A DNA stretch of 64,000 nt from Nonlabens sp. Ci31 (GTDB lineage Bacteria; Bacteroidota; Bacteroidia; Flavobacteriales; Flavobacteriaceae): assembly GCF_012974865.1 (NCBI RefSeq), contig NZ_CP043633.1:2365001-2429000 (forward strand), given 5' to 3'. How positions within the stretch are numbered: the first letter of the stretch is position 1; each line of letters opens with the position of its first letter. Positions 7,420 to 16,445 of the stretch are shown here, piece by piece. Below the pieces are notes generated by a model, which was given only the letters and a program-made list of their open reading frames with translations, did not search any database and had not been told where the DNA came from. The position numbers were made by a program, and so were the translations under genes.

Positions 7420-10400
7420 ATGCTTTCACAAATTATTAATTTCAGTATAAAGAACAAGTTTGTTGTTCTTTTATTTACCGCCTTTATGGTAGGGTTTGGG
7501 CTGTATTCTTTATCACAAATTCCTATAGGTGCCGTGCCAGATATTACAAACAATCAGGTACAAGTCATCACCACATCTCGCAATCTTTCTACTCAGGATA
7601 TGGAGCAATTCATTACCTATCCCGTAGAACTAGAAATGGCAAATTTACCTGGAGTAAAGGAAATTCGTTCGGTTTCTAAGTTTGGATTATCTGTCGTTAC
7701 CATTGTTTTTGAAGACGATATGGGAACTTATTTACCCAGACAACTTATTGCCGAAAAAATCAAATCGGCTTCAGATAAAATACCTGAAGGATTTGGAACA
7801 CCAGAAATGGGACCTATCACCACAGGCTTAGGCGAGATATATCAATATATTCTTGATGTACAACCAGAATTTAAAGATCAATACACCGCCGAAGATTTGA
7901 GGACTATTCAGGATTGGATTGTAAAACGCCAACTCTCTGGGATACCCGGCGTGGTAGAGGTGAACACTTGGGGAGGACTCTTAAAACAGTATGAAGTCGC
8001 CATAGATACCGAAAAGTTAAATGCGATGAACATCTCAGCACGCGATGTTTTTACGGCATTAGAAATGAACAACAGTGTTTCTGGTGGAGGTTATATTGAA
8101 AAGGTAAATCAAGCTTTTTTTATTCGCGGTGAAGGACTTGTTTCTTCCTTAGAAGACATAAGGAACATTGTTGTAATCAATAAAAAAGGCATTCCTATTT
8201 ATATTAAAGACGTGGCAACTGTAGGTTTTGGAAATGCCATACGTTTTGGAGCGATTACAGGAAATGGCGAAGGGGAGAAAGTCCTTGGTCAAGTAATGAT
8301 GCTTAAGGATGCCAATTCTAAAAAGGTTATCGACGCTGTAAAAGAACGGGTGGCTTCTATTTCAAAATCATTACCAGAAGGTGTTTATATCAATCCCTTT
8401 CTTGACCGAAGCGAGCTTATTGCAAAGACCACTTTTACGGTTAGTGAAAACCTAATTTTAGGCTGTCTGATCGTAATTTTTGTGGTGGTATTGCTCCTAG
8501 GTAACTTCCGTTCGGGACTGGTGGTGGCATCGGTTATTCCGTTGTGTTTGCTTTTTGCTTTGTCCTTAATGTATATTTTTGGGGTAGATGCCAACTTGAT
8601 GAGCCTGGGAGCCATTGACTTTGGGATCATTATAGACGGCGCGGTGATTATTGTTGAGTTTATAGCTTTTGAAATCACTAGAAAGAAGGGGGAGATTAAT
8701 GCTCTCGCTAAAGCGGGGCGACAAGAATTAAAAGATAAAATCACCTTTAATGGAGCCTCAAAAATGATGAACTCTGCCATTTTTGGGCAGCTGATCATTC
8801 TGATTGTATTCATTCCTATTTTATCATTGAGTGGCGTAGAAGGAAAAATGTTCAAACCTATGGCGTTGACTTTTAGTTTTGCTCTTATAGGAGCGATGAT
8901 TCTTTGTTTTACTTATGTGCCTGTTGCAGCGTCTATATTCTTAAAACCATCTACGGCAACAGATAAAAATATCTCCGTTAGACTAATGAAGTGGCTCAAT
9001 AAAATGTATGAACCTGTCATTCATTGGGCGTTACAGAGTAAAAAAATAGTAATGGGCATTGCTGTCGGTTTATTAGCCTTCTCCATCTTTCTGTTTACAA
9101 CTATGGGAGCCGAGTTCGTACCTACATTAGATGAAGGGGATTTTGTGATTCAGCCCATATTGAAAACGGGGACATCATTGAGTAATACCATAGAAATAAC
9201 TACAGAAATAGAAGAGATTCTCTTAAAGCAATTTCCTGAGGTCAATCAAGTAGTCACACGTATAGGGGCTGCTGAGGTTCCTACAGATCCTATGTCTATG
9301 GAAGAAAGTGATGTGATTATTGTATTAAAACCTAAATCAGAATGGACCTCTGCTTCCTCAAAAGATGAGTTGGCCGATAAGTTTAAAGAGGCACTTGCAG
9401 TGATTCCAGGAATGAAAGTAGAATTTACACAACCTATTGAGATGCGCTTCAATGAATTGATTACAGGAGTGCGAGCAGATATTGCAGTAAAGATTTTTGG
9501 TGAAGACCTAGAAGTGCTAGCAAAAAAAGGAAGTGAAATAGGCGCTTTAATTGAAAACGTGCCAGGTGCAGCAGATGTTTCTGTGGAGAAAGTAGCTGGG
9601 TTACCAGAGATGAGCGTGCAATACGACCGTGCTAAAATTGCCAGATACGGTCTAAATATTCAAGAGCTGAATGACATGATATCTATGGGCTTTGCAGGAA
9701 AAATAGCAGGAAGTGTTTTTGAAGGTGAAAAGCGATTTGATCTTGTAGTACGACTTGATAAGCAAAAACGTCAAGATATTGATAATCTTAAAAATCTGTA
9801 CATAGATGTACCGGCTGGCGGGAAAATTCCGTTGAGTGAGCTGGCAGATATCAGTTACCAAAAAGGAGCTGCCAAAATATCTAGAGATAATACCAGACGT
9901 AGAATAGTAGTAGGTATCAATGTGCGCAATCGGGACCTCCAGTCTGTAGTTGATGACATACAAAAACTTATCGATGAAAATATAAAGTTGCCAGTGGGGT
10001 ATTCTATCACTTACGGTGGCCAATTTGAAAACCTTCAAAGTGCTAAATCACGATTGATGGTTGCTGTACCTATAGCGCTTATCTTAATATTTGTTCTTTT
10101 ATACTTTGCGTTCCAATCGGTGCAGGAGGCTTTGATGATCTACTCGGCAATACCACTTGCTGCTGTAGGAGGTGTTTTATTGTTATGGATAAGAGATTTG
10201 CCATTTAGTATCTCGGCCGGAGTTGGTTTTATCGCATTATTTGGTATTGCGGTATTAAATGGAATTGTACTGATAGAGCATTTTAAAGAATTACAAAAAG
10301 AAGGATTTGAGAGTATGGAAGCTTTAATAAAACAAGGAACTAAAGACAGGCTTAGAGCTGTATTGTTAACCGCTTCTGCAGCCGCATTAGGATTTTTGCC

Positions 10401-11754
10401 AATGGCAATTTCTACAAATGTAGGTGCTGAGGTACAACGTCCACTTGCTACGGTAGTTATAGGCGGTTTAATAACAGCTACCTTACTCACCTTAGTAGTG
10501 CTTCCAGTATTGTATGCCTATCTCTATACACCATCTAAAGAAAAGAAGAAAGGCTCCTCTAAAAAGGCTATCGCTGGTGCAAGTGTGCTGGTCTTACTAT
10601 TTTCTCTGAATGTACGGGCGCAGCAACAACCTAAAACCTTGGAGGATTTGATCCCGCTAGCAATTCAAAATAATGAAGGATTAAAAGCGAGTGCCTTGCA
10701 AGTAGAGCAATCTGATGCGTTGATCAACAGTGCTTTTAGTTTTGATAAAACAGAGGTTTATTATCATTTTGATGAGAACAACTTAGCTTTTAATAATGAG
10801 CCTTTACAAGTTTTTGGAATTCAGCAGAATTTCAGTTTTCCAACGGTTTATTTTTCTGAAAAGAAACGGAATCAAGCTAATTCTGCCCTTGCTTTAAACG
10901 CATATGATATTAAGGAAAAGGGAATGAAACGTCAAGTAACTGCGGCTTATTATGATTATCAAATCTCTAGAGAAAAGGAAGAGACGTATAAGCAATTAGA
11001 TAGTTTATACACTAATTTCTCTAAGATAGCAACCAGACGATTTGAACTGGGAGAGACCAATTATCTGGAAAAAATCACTGCTGCCTCTAAACAAAAGCAA
11101 ATCAATCTGGCCTACATGCAAGTACAAAAAGAGGTCATGCTTGCTTACCGTACTTTACTAAAAGTAATTCAAGTAGATCAAGCTATTACTATCGCTAGAG
11201 AACCTTCTCTTAAGGTAAGTATGCGCAGCCTAGAAATAGGGAAGAGTCCAGAAATCAGTTTTTATGAGAGTAGAATAGCCTTGTTAGAAGCAGAACGCCG
11301 TTTTGAAAAGCAAAAATTATTACCTGATATCAGTCTGAACTACTTTCAAGGTTCCAATTCTCAATGGAATGGCAACCTCTATGGTTATCAATTCGGATTA
11401 AAAATACCCCTGCTTTTTGGAGGACAATCTTCTCGAATCAAAGCAGCAAAAATAGCAGAAGATATCGCTGCAGCAGAATCTAGCGAATATGAAATCCAAT
11501 TAAGTGCAAAGTTAGACGCGTTACAAGTGAATCTCACCCAGCTTCAAGAGGCGTTAGATTATTATGAGAACGAAGGCAACAAGCTTTCTGAAGAAATATT
11601 AAAAACAGCCGATGGTAGTTTTAGAAATGGTGAAATAGATTTTTACCAGTACATCTTAAGTCTAGAAAGCGCTTATGATATCAAGCTAGGCCATCTCGAT
11701 AAACTCAAGGAATACAATCAAACCATTATTGCCATTAATTACCTAACCCTATAA
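7420..11754 (+). CDS. CusA/CzcA-type heavy-metal RND pump fused to a TolC-like outer-membrane factor
   Basis: A 1444-residue protein. Residues 1 to about 1045 are a complete HME-RND transporter: the N-terminal membrane helix, IPIGAVPDITNNQVQV, two large periplasmic loops, and the proton-relay segment SLGAIDFGIIIDGAVIIVE in the fourth membrane helix. After a Lys-rich stretch a second hydrophobic segment ends in VRAQQ (about 1047-1068), like an internal signal peptide. The remaining 380 residues are a TolC-type outer-membrane factor (TLEDLIPLAIQNNEGLKA...). Such fusions are familiar in Bacteroidota. The start at 7420 (MLSQIINFSIK) matches family N-termini better than the frame start at 7381. 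The adaptor gene follows 10 bp downstream. The metal (Co, Zn, Cd, Cu or Ni) cannot be assigned. Confidence 0.92.
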   Translation: MLSQIINFSIKNKFVVLLFTAFMVGFGLYSLSQIPIGAVPDITNNQVQVITTSRNLSTQDMEQFITYPVELEMANLPGVKEIRSVSKFGLSVVTIVFEDDMGTYLPRQLIAEKIKSASDKIPEGFGTPEMGPITTGLGEIYQYILDVQPEFKDQYTAEDLRTIQDWIVKRQLSGIPGVVEVNTWGGLLKQYEVAIDTEKLNAMNISARDVFTALEMNNSVSGGGYIEKVNQAFFIRGEGLVSSLEDIRNIVVINKKGIPIYIKDVATVGFGNAIRFGAITGNGEGEKVLGQVMMLKDANSKKVIDAVKERVASISKSLPEGVYINPFLDRSELIAKTTFTVSENLILGCLIVIFVVVLLLGNFRSGLVVASVIPLCLLFALSLMYIFGVDANLMSLGAIDFGIIIDGAVIIVEFIAFEITRKKGEINALAKAGRQELKDKITFNGASKMMNSAIFGQLIILIVFIPILSLSGVEGKMFKPMALTFSFALIGAMILCFTYVPVAASIFLKPSTATDKNISVRLMKWLNKMYEPVIHWALQSKKIVMGIAVGLLAFSIFLFTTMGAEFVPTLDEGDFVIQPILKTGTSLSNTIEITTEIEEILLKQFPEVNQVVTRIGAAEVPTDPMSMEESDVIIVLKPKSEWTSASSKDELADKFKEALAVIPGMKVEFTQPIEMRFNELITGVRADIAVKIFGEDLEVLAKKGSEIGALIENVPGAADVSVEKVAGLPEMSVQYDRAKIARYGLNIQELNDMISMGFAGKIAGSVFEGEKRFDLVVRLDKQKRQDIDNLKNLYIDVPAGGKIPLSELADISYQKGAAKISRDNTRRRIVVGINVRNRDLQSVVDDIQKLIDENIKLPVGYSITYGGQFENLQSAKSRLMVAVPIALILIFVLLYFAFQSVQEALMIYSAIPLAAVGGVLLLWIRDLPFSISAGVGFIALFGIAVLNGIVLIEHFKELQKEGFESMEALIKQGTKDRLRAVLLTASAAALGFLPMAISTNVGAEVQRPLATVVIGGLITATLLTLVVLPVLYAYLYTPSKEKKKGSSKKAIAGASVLVLLFSLNVRAQQQPKTLEDLIPLAIQNNEGLKASALQVEQSDALINSAFSFDKTEVYYHFDENNLAFNNEPLQVFGIQQNFSFPTVYFSEKKRNQANSALALNAYDIKEKGMKRQVTAAYYDYQISREKEETYKQLDSLYTNFSKIATRRFELGETNYLEKITAASKQKQINLAYMQVQKEVMLAYRTLLKVIQVDQAITIAREPSLKVSMRSLEIGKSPEISFYESRIALLEAERRFEKQKLLPDISLNYFQGSNSQWNGNLYGYQFGLKIPLLFGGQSSRIKAAKIAEDIAAAESSEYEIQLSAKLDALQVNLTQLQEALDYYENEGNKLSEEILKTADGSFRNGEIDFYQYILSLESAYDIKLGHLDKLKEYNQTIIAINYLTL

Positions 11755-11764
11755 ATAACACGTT

Positions 11765-12910
11765 ATGAAACGTCATATATATAACATAATAACTTTAAGT
11801 CTAATACTTGCCCTATACAGTTGTGGGGAACAAAGTAATACATCTGATCAAATAGAAGCCGAAAGTACCGCTGCTATGGATAATCGTATTCAGGTCACGC
11901 AAGCCCAATTGGAACATAGCAATATGATTTTAGGAACCTTAGAAGAAAAATCATTTCCGAGCATTGTTTCTGTCAACGGTATCATAGATGTGCCACCAGA
12001 AAATAGGGCAGTAGTCAACGCTTTTATGGGAGGATATATTAAAACTACTTCCTTATTAGTAGGTGATGTAGTGCGCAAGGGTCAAGTCCTCGTGACCCTA
12101 GAAAATCCTGAATTTATAAAATTACAGCAAGAGTACCTGGAAGTAAATGAGCAACTATCCTATCTCAAATCGGAGTACAATAGACAAGTAAGTATGAAGG
12201 CTGAAAATATTACCTCTCAAAAAAGCTTTTTAAAAGCAGAAAGCGATTATAAAACTGCCGTAGCAAAGCATACAGGTCTAGATAAACAATTGAGAATGCT
12301 CCACATCTCACCATCGATTGTGCGCTCTGGAACTATCAGTTCGGTTGTGAGTATTTATGCACCTATCTCAGGAAGTATTACCAAAGTGAATATTTCAAAG
12401 GGCAGCTATCTTTCACCAGCCACTGAAATTTTAGAAATCATCGATACAGACCATATTCACTTGGAACTTTCTGTTTTTGAGAAGGATATTATGAAGATAA
12501 AAAAAGGACAAGAAATCGACTTTAAAATTCCTGAAGCATCATCAGATAGGTACAAAGCTGAAGTGCATTTGGTAGGTACATCCATTGAAGAAAACAGAAC
12601 GATTAAAGTACACGGGCATCTAGAAAATGAAGAGAAAACCCACTTTTTAACAGGAATGTTTATAAATGCAAGTATTATTACAGATTCCGCTTTCGCAAAA
12701 GCGGTACCTAATGAAGCAGTAGTAGAAGTAGATGGCGTGTTTTATGTATTAGTCTTAGACCAAAAGGAAGGCGATACCTATTATTTCAATCAAGAAGAAG
12801 TAAAAGTGAAAAGCAGTTATAATGGTTTTACTGTAATAGAAAATAAGAGTAGTTTTGATTCAGAGACAAAGTTCTTGACCCAAGGCGCTTTTAATTTAAT
12901 AGGAGATTAA
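11765..12910 (+). CDS. Efflux RND periplasmic adaptor (membrane fusion) lipoprotein
   Basis: A 381-residue adaptor with a lipobox (LYSCG, Cys near residue 20), a split lipoyl/barrel-sandwich domain (GGYIKTTSLLVGDVVRKGQVLVTLENPEF and SVVSIYAPISGSITKVNISKG), a helical hairpin between them and a C-terminal beta barrel. It links the inner-membrane RND pump to the outer-membrane factor. It starts 10 bp after the pump gene and ends 2 bp before the VIT gene. Near residue 310 the SAFAKA peptide is encoded by a near-copy of the dispersed 14-bp palindrome. Confidence 0.92.
   Translation: MKRHIYNIITLSLILALYSCGEQSNTSDQIEAESTAAMDNRIQVTQAQLEHSNMILGTLEEKSFPSIVSVNGIIDVPPENRAVVNAFMGGYIKTTSLLVGDVVRKGQVLVTLENPEFIKLQQEYLEVNEQLSYLKSEYNRQVSMKAENITSQKSFLKAESDYKTAVAKHTGLDKQLRMLHISPSIVRSGTISSVVSIYAPISGSITKVNISKGSYLSPATEILEIIDTDHIHLELSVFEKDIMKIKKGQEIDFKIPEASSDRYKAEVHLVGTSIEENRTIKVHGHLENEEKTHFLTGMFINASIITDSAFAKAVPNEAVVEVDGVFYVLVLDQKEGDTYYFNQEEVKVKSSYNGFTVIENKSSFDSETKFLTQGAFNLIGD
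12689..12702. repeat. Dispersed palindrome, 1 mismatch, inside adaptor gene
   Basis: GCTTTCGCAAAAGC encodes AFAKA in frame. Confidence 0.85.
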
Positions 12911-12912
12911 TC

Positions 12913-13611
12913 ATGCATAAGCAATCAACAGAAAAGCATTACATGAATCGCAGCGGCTGGCTCAGAGCGGGAGTTTTAGGAGCTAATGATGGTATACTTT
13001 CTACCGCCAGTATCATTATAGGAGTTGCGGCAGCGAGCAGTACACGAGATCCTGTTTTACTGGCAGGTGTAGCAGGTTTGGTGGCTGGTGCCTTATCTAT
13101 GGCAGCAGGAGAATATGTGTCAGTTAGTTCTCAGACTGACGTAGAAAAATCTGACTTGGCGCGAGAAAAACAAGAGCTTATAGACACGCCTCAGGAAGAA
13201 CTCATAGAATTGGCAAAAATCTACGAAGGAAGAGGCTTAACGACCGAAACAGCTCTGGAAGTAGCTCGACAGTTAACAGCTCATAATGCACTAGAAGCGC
13301 ATGCAAGAGATGAACTTGGGATACATGAAATGACAGAAGCAAAACCTTTGCAAGCAGCACTTTCTTCTGGAGTGGCTTTTACCGTAGGCGGATTTTTACC
13401 TGTGGTAGTAGCTTTTCTAGCGCCTTTAAACGGTATGGAATACATACAGTACGCCTTTGCTATTTTATTTTTAGCGGTGCTGGGTATCGTAGCTGCAAGA
13501 GCCGGTGGTTCTAACCCTTTAAAAGCAGTACTCAGAATTACCTTTTGGGGAACGCTTGCTATGGGGTTAACGGCACTTATAGGATACATGTTTCAAGTAA
13601 ATCTCGCTTAA
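12913..13611 (+). CDS. VIT1/CCC1 family divalent metal transporter
   Basis: A 232-residue membrane protein with the VIT/CCC1 signature (WLRAGVLGANDGILSTASIIIGVA near residues 15-38, then SMAAGEYVSVSSQTD) and further hydrophobic helices. Relatives move Fe2+ or Mn2+ out of the cytosol. It starts 2 bp after the adaptor gene, so it is probably the last gene of the metal-efflux operon, which ends at the hairpin at 13706. Confidence 0.9.
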   Translation: MHKQSTEKHYMNRSGWLRAGVLGANDGILSTASIIIGVAAASSTRDPVLLAGVAGLVAGALSMAAGEYVSVSSQTDVEKSDLAREKQELIDTPQEELIELAKIYEGRGLTTETALEVARQLTAHNALEAHARDELGIHEMTEAKPLQAALSSGVAFTVGGFLPVVVAFLAPLNGMEYIQYAFAILFLAVLGIVAARAGGSNPLKAVLRITFWGTLAMGLTALIGYMFQVNLA

Positions 13612-13705
13612 AAAGTTGGAAGGAACATGGTTTGTTTAGAAGGGCTTTATCAGATGCAGTCTGTTGGAATTTCCCTAGATTAAATTAGAAGTTTAAAAAT
13701 AAAAA

Positions 13706-13735
13706 AAAAGCGCTATCATCATTGATAGCGCTTTT
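13706..13735. terminator. Bidirectional intrinsic terminator
   Basis: A 13-bp perfect stem (AAAAGCGCTATCA / TGATAGCGCTTTT) with a 4-nt loop, and A/T runs on both sides. It separates the convergent VIT gene and M57 protease gene. Confidence 0.9.
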
Positions 13736-13758
13736 GATTTTAAGAGGTAATTAAAAAA

Positions 13759-14601
13759 TTAATACATGTTTTGCAATGCAGTAACGTCATTGTTATTGAA
13801 CTCTCCGTCAGTACTCCCAGAAAAACAAGCATTCATTAAACTAGATGGATCCCATCCAGTTGCAGTTCCAGGAATATATACAGCACCTGCCGTACCAGCA
13901 GCTTCTCCACTTTGTCCACAAGACTGACGTGAAAAATAATCACTATGACGGAAACCTATAGAGTGTCCTATTTCATGAGTAATAACGTGCTCATTTACAT
14001 TAGTAGAAAAGCCTTCTAAATTATAAATTTGCACAAATTTATTTGGCACTCCAGAGTTACTAGGGAAACCGGCAACACCACCACTACTAGAATTACTGCT
14101 AGAAGTATCATATACCACCATATCTGCTGCTTGGAAATTGGTTCCAAAAGTAAGCCTGAGGTCCAATGAAACACCGCTTAGTCTATTGTAATTAGCTACC
14201 GCCCATCTCAGACCAGATTGCGCTTTACTGGATAATCCATTGGCGTTATTTGCCGTATATCCAAGGATATCAATAGTTCTATTAGTTCCTGTAACTAAGT
14301 TAAATGTGCGGTATTGCTTTTCTAAAGTTTGAATTTGTTCCAAACCAAAGAATTGCTCTTCTGTTAACGCAATATCGTCTTCAATAAAAATGCGTTCTCC
14401 AGTTTTTCCATCGGGAAAATAGAAATCGCGAATTTCAATATCGTCTGGATTGTATCCGATTTTTTTTGCGTGTTCTTTAGCAAGTTCTAAGGTGCTTTTA
14501 GTCTGATCAACTGTAATTTCTTGATCTTGCTCACAAGAGGTAAGAACCATTGCAATTGATGCAAATCCTAGTAAAGAGACTTTGAAAAATGATTTTTTCA
14601 T
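13759..14601 (-). CDS. M57-type (HEIGH) metalloprotease lipoprotein
   Basis: A 280-residue exported lipoprotein (lipobox VLTSCEQ, Cys near residue 23). The zinc site reads THEIGHSIGFRHSDY near residue 210, the HExxHxxxxxH arrangement of the dual-action HEIGH family M57. A Ser/Asn-rich segment and a Cys pair near the C-terminus could be structural. It probably degrades protein outside the inner membrane; substrate unknown. It is monocistronic, with a strong terminator downstream and a long AT-rich region upstream. Confidence 0.87.
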   Translation of the reverse strand: MKKSFFKVSLLGFASIAMVLTSCEQDQEITVDQTKSTLELAKEHAKKIGYNPDDIEIRDFYFPDGKTGERIFIEDDIALTEEQFFGLEQIQTLEKQYRTFNLVTGTNRTIDILGYTANNANGLSSKAQSGLRWAVANYNRLSGVSLDLRLTFGTNFQAADMVVYDTSSSNSSSGGVAGFPSNSGVPNKFVQIYNLEGFSTNVNEHVITHEIGHSIGFRHSDYFSRQSCGQSGEAAGTAGAVYIPGTATGWDPSSLMNACFSGSTDGEFNNNDVTALQNMY

Positions 14602-15072
14602 AATAAAAGATTTAGGGATTAATTATTTAACGATCTAAAACTAGAACTATTTTTCATAATTTTTAATAAATAAAAATGTATCGTTCATCTATAAAATAAG
14701 CGAATTAAAGTATTTTACCCAGTTATAGCAGCTGTTTATTAAACATTAGTTACTTATATAGTATTTTTATTATTCGATGAAATACGTTATCAATAGGCGT
14801 TTTAGGATGTATTTCATAGAATGGTTTGAACAAATGATAATTAAATAAAGTGTAAACCCTATCTTTTTAATAGAGTAAAAGCTCTAGTATGTTGGTAAAA
14901 AGGCAAATGAGATACCTATCGACAATTATTTACTCATAATTTACATAGCGATACTACCTATTTTATCGAAGCATTTGCTGTTTCTAGTACAGCAGGTATA
15001 TAATTATTTAGTACGCACATAAAGAGTACCGTGAAGAGTAAAAGCATAAAATAAAAGACTTTTACATAACTA
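14602..15072. other. AT-rich intergenic region, nothing recognised
   Basis: About 470 bp between the M57 protease gene and the tRNA-derived repeat array. No ORF, hairpin with a T-run, or repeat of note is seen. Confidence 0.5.
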
Positions 15073-15532
15073 GGGTGAAGGACGGGACTTAGGGAACTAA
15101 ATTCAGCATAAACTTCTCGTCCCTAGTTCTTTGTTTTCAACAATTTATGAGAATAAAAAAAGTCCTAGATTTCTCTAGGACTCTTAAGGGTGAAGGACGG
15201 GACTTAGGGAACTAAATTCAGCATAAACTTCTCGTCCCTAGTTCTTTGTTTTCAACAATTTATGAGAATAAAAAAAGTCCTAGATTTCTCTAGGACTCTT
15301 AAGGGTGAAGGACGGGACTTACGGAACTAAATTCAGCATAAACTTCTCGTCCCTAGTTCTTTGTTTTCAACAACTTATGAGAATAAAAAAAGTCCTAGAT
15401 TTCTCTAGGACTCTTAAGGGTGAAGGACGGGACTTACGGAACTAAATTCAGCATAAACTTCTCGTCCCTAGTTCTTTGTTTTCAACAATTTATGAGAATA
15501 AAAAAAGTCCTAGATTTCTCTAGGACTCTTAA
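15073..15532 (-). repeat. Four 115-bp tandem units, each with the tRNA-His 3' end and a terminator (rtT-like)
   Basis: Units start at 15073, 15188, 15303 and 15418, with a spacing of exactly 115 bp; a fifth start at 15533 is the real tRNA-His 3' end. Each unit has, in plus orientation, a 17-nt copy of the tRNA 3' end (GGGTGAAGGACGGGACT), a 60-nt spacer that can pair TAGGGA with TCCCTA, and a hairpin AGTCCTAGA/TCTAGGACT preceded by A7. On the minus strand that is terminator, spacer, tRNA 3' end. Units differ by only one to three bases (for example TTAGGG versus TTACGG). This is the layout of the rtT repeats behind E. coli tyrT. Confidence 0.93.
15500..15527 (-). terminator. Intrinsic terminator directly behind tRNA-His
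   Basis: A 9-bp perfect stem with a 4-nt loop and a run of seven U on the minus strand, 6 nt after the tRNA. Identical hairpins occur in each of the other three 115-bp units to the left. Confidence 0.9.
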
Positions 15533-15533
15533 G

Positions 15534-15608
15534 GGTGAAGGACGGGACTCGAACCCGCGACTTCCGGCACCACAAACCAGCGCTCTAACCAACTGAGCTA
15601 CAATCACC
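15534..15608 (-). tRNA. tRNA-His (anticodon GTG)
   Basis: A cloverleaf reads on the minus strand: an acceptor beginning GGTGATTG with the His-specific extra G(-1) opposite C73, D-arm GCTC...GAGC, anticodon loop TTGTGGT with GTG, and a T-arm with TTCGAGT. No CCA is encoded. The acceptor stem has two adjacent mispairs (T5-T68 and T6-C67). The 17 nt at the 3' end are repeated four times downstream. The mispairs could reflect conversion of the 3' end by the repeats or relaxed pairing. Confidence 0.9.
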
Positions 15609-15727
15609 ATATCGATGTGAGTTTTATTTAAGTGGATCTCAAGAATTCAACCACTCGCCTTTAGCGGATGCAAATTTAATATAATTCTGAAAACTGGGTG
15701 TAAAATATTAGTTTTTTTTCAATTTAT

Positions 15728-16444
15728 TTAAATCAAATCAAAAATACTCTTTACAGCCGGATGTCGCTCGCTCGTAAAGCCCTCAGCATGTTCCGTTCCT
15801 ATAAGTCTGCCGTAGTTGGCACTGCGGTATTTTATAGATTCTAAAAAGTTTTTTGAGTTGATAGGTGTTTGAGGACCTTTATCTCCAGGCTGATAGAATT
15901 GGGTTCCGTAAGCTTGTACTGCTGCCATTTTATCATCTATAAAACCAGTAATGTCCACCACAAAATCAGGCGCTATATCCAGCCATTGTATGTAATGATA
16001 CACCTGTTTGGGTTTCCAAGGTTCTTGAATTTCCCCGTCTAAACTAGTTTCTATACGTTTCAGACCAGAGAGAAAACAGCTGACACTTGTCAACTCAGAT
16101 GCCTTTGCATGATCTGGGTGTCGGTCTTTAATAGCGTTGCACAAAACTATTTCTGGGCGGTACTTCCTGATCATTTTGACAACTTCTAGTTGATGCACCT
16201 CATCATTTACTAGAAAACCATCTTTAAAGGCTAGATTTTCTCTAACAGAAAGTTTAAGGATTTTTGCCGCCGCAGCTGCTTCTTGATCTCTTATTTCTGC
16301 ACTGCCTCTGGAGCCCAACTCGCCTCTAGTTAAATCTAGAACACCAGTTGTTTTACCTAAAGACTGTTCTTTCAGTAAAACTCCTGCACAACTCAATTCT
16401 ATATCGTCTGGATGCGCTCCTACGGCAAGTATGTCTAATTTCAT
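15728..16444 (-). CDS. bshB1: Bacillithiol biosynthesis deacetylase BshB1
   Basis: A 238-residue LmbE-like zinc deacetylase beginning MKLDILAVGAHPDDIELSCAG, with the AHPDD metal motif at residues 9-13, RGELGSRGS near 46 and RHPDHAKAS near 113. BshB1 removes the acetyl group from GlcNAc-malate to give GlcN-malate, the second step of bacillithiol synthesis. The start at 16444 matches family N-termini better than the upstream start at 16477. It follows the transsulfuration gene with 1 bp between them, tying thiol cofactor synthesis to cysteine/methionine metabolism. Confidence 0.9.
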   Translation of the reverse strand: MKLDILAVGAHPDDIELSCAGVLLKEQSLGKTTGVLDLTRGELGSRGSAEIRDQEAAAAAKILKLSVRENLAFKDGFLVNDEVHQLEVVKMIRKYRPEIVLCNAIKDRHPDHAKASELTSVSCFLSGLKRIETSLDGEIQEPWKPKQVYHYIQWLDIAPDFVVDITGFIDDKMAAVQAYGTQFYQPGDKGPQTPINSKNFLESIKYRSANYGRLIGTEHAEGFTSERHPAVKSIFDLI

Positions 16445-16445
16445 A

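Noticed and set aside
8385..8855. Minus-strand ORF inside the efflux gene
   Set aside because: It is a shadow of the well-conserved RND frame and has no family features.
14273..14315. GTAAC-N3-GTTA sequence as a further Crp/Fnr box
   Set aside because: The spacer is 3 and not 4, one arm is incomplete, and it lies inside the M57 coding sequence.
15073..15532. CRISPR array
   Set aside because: The units are identical over their whole 115 bp with no variable spacers, and contain tRNA 3' ends and terminators; no cas genes.
15073..15608. Attachment sites of integrated elements at tRNA-His
   Set aside because: The 17-bp tRNA-end repeats look like att cores, but no integrase or phage gene is present and the constant 115-bp units fit tandem duplication better.
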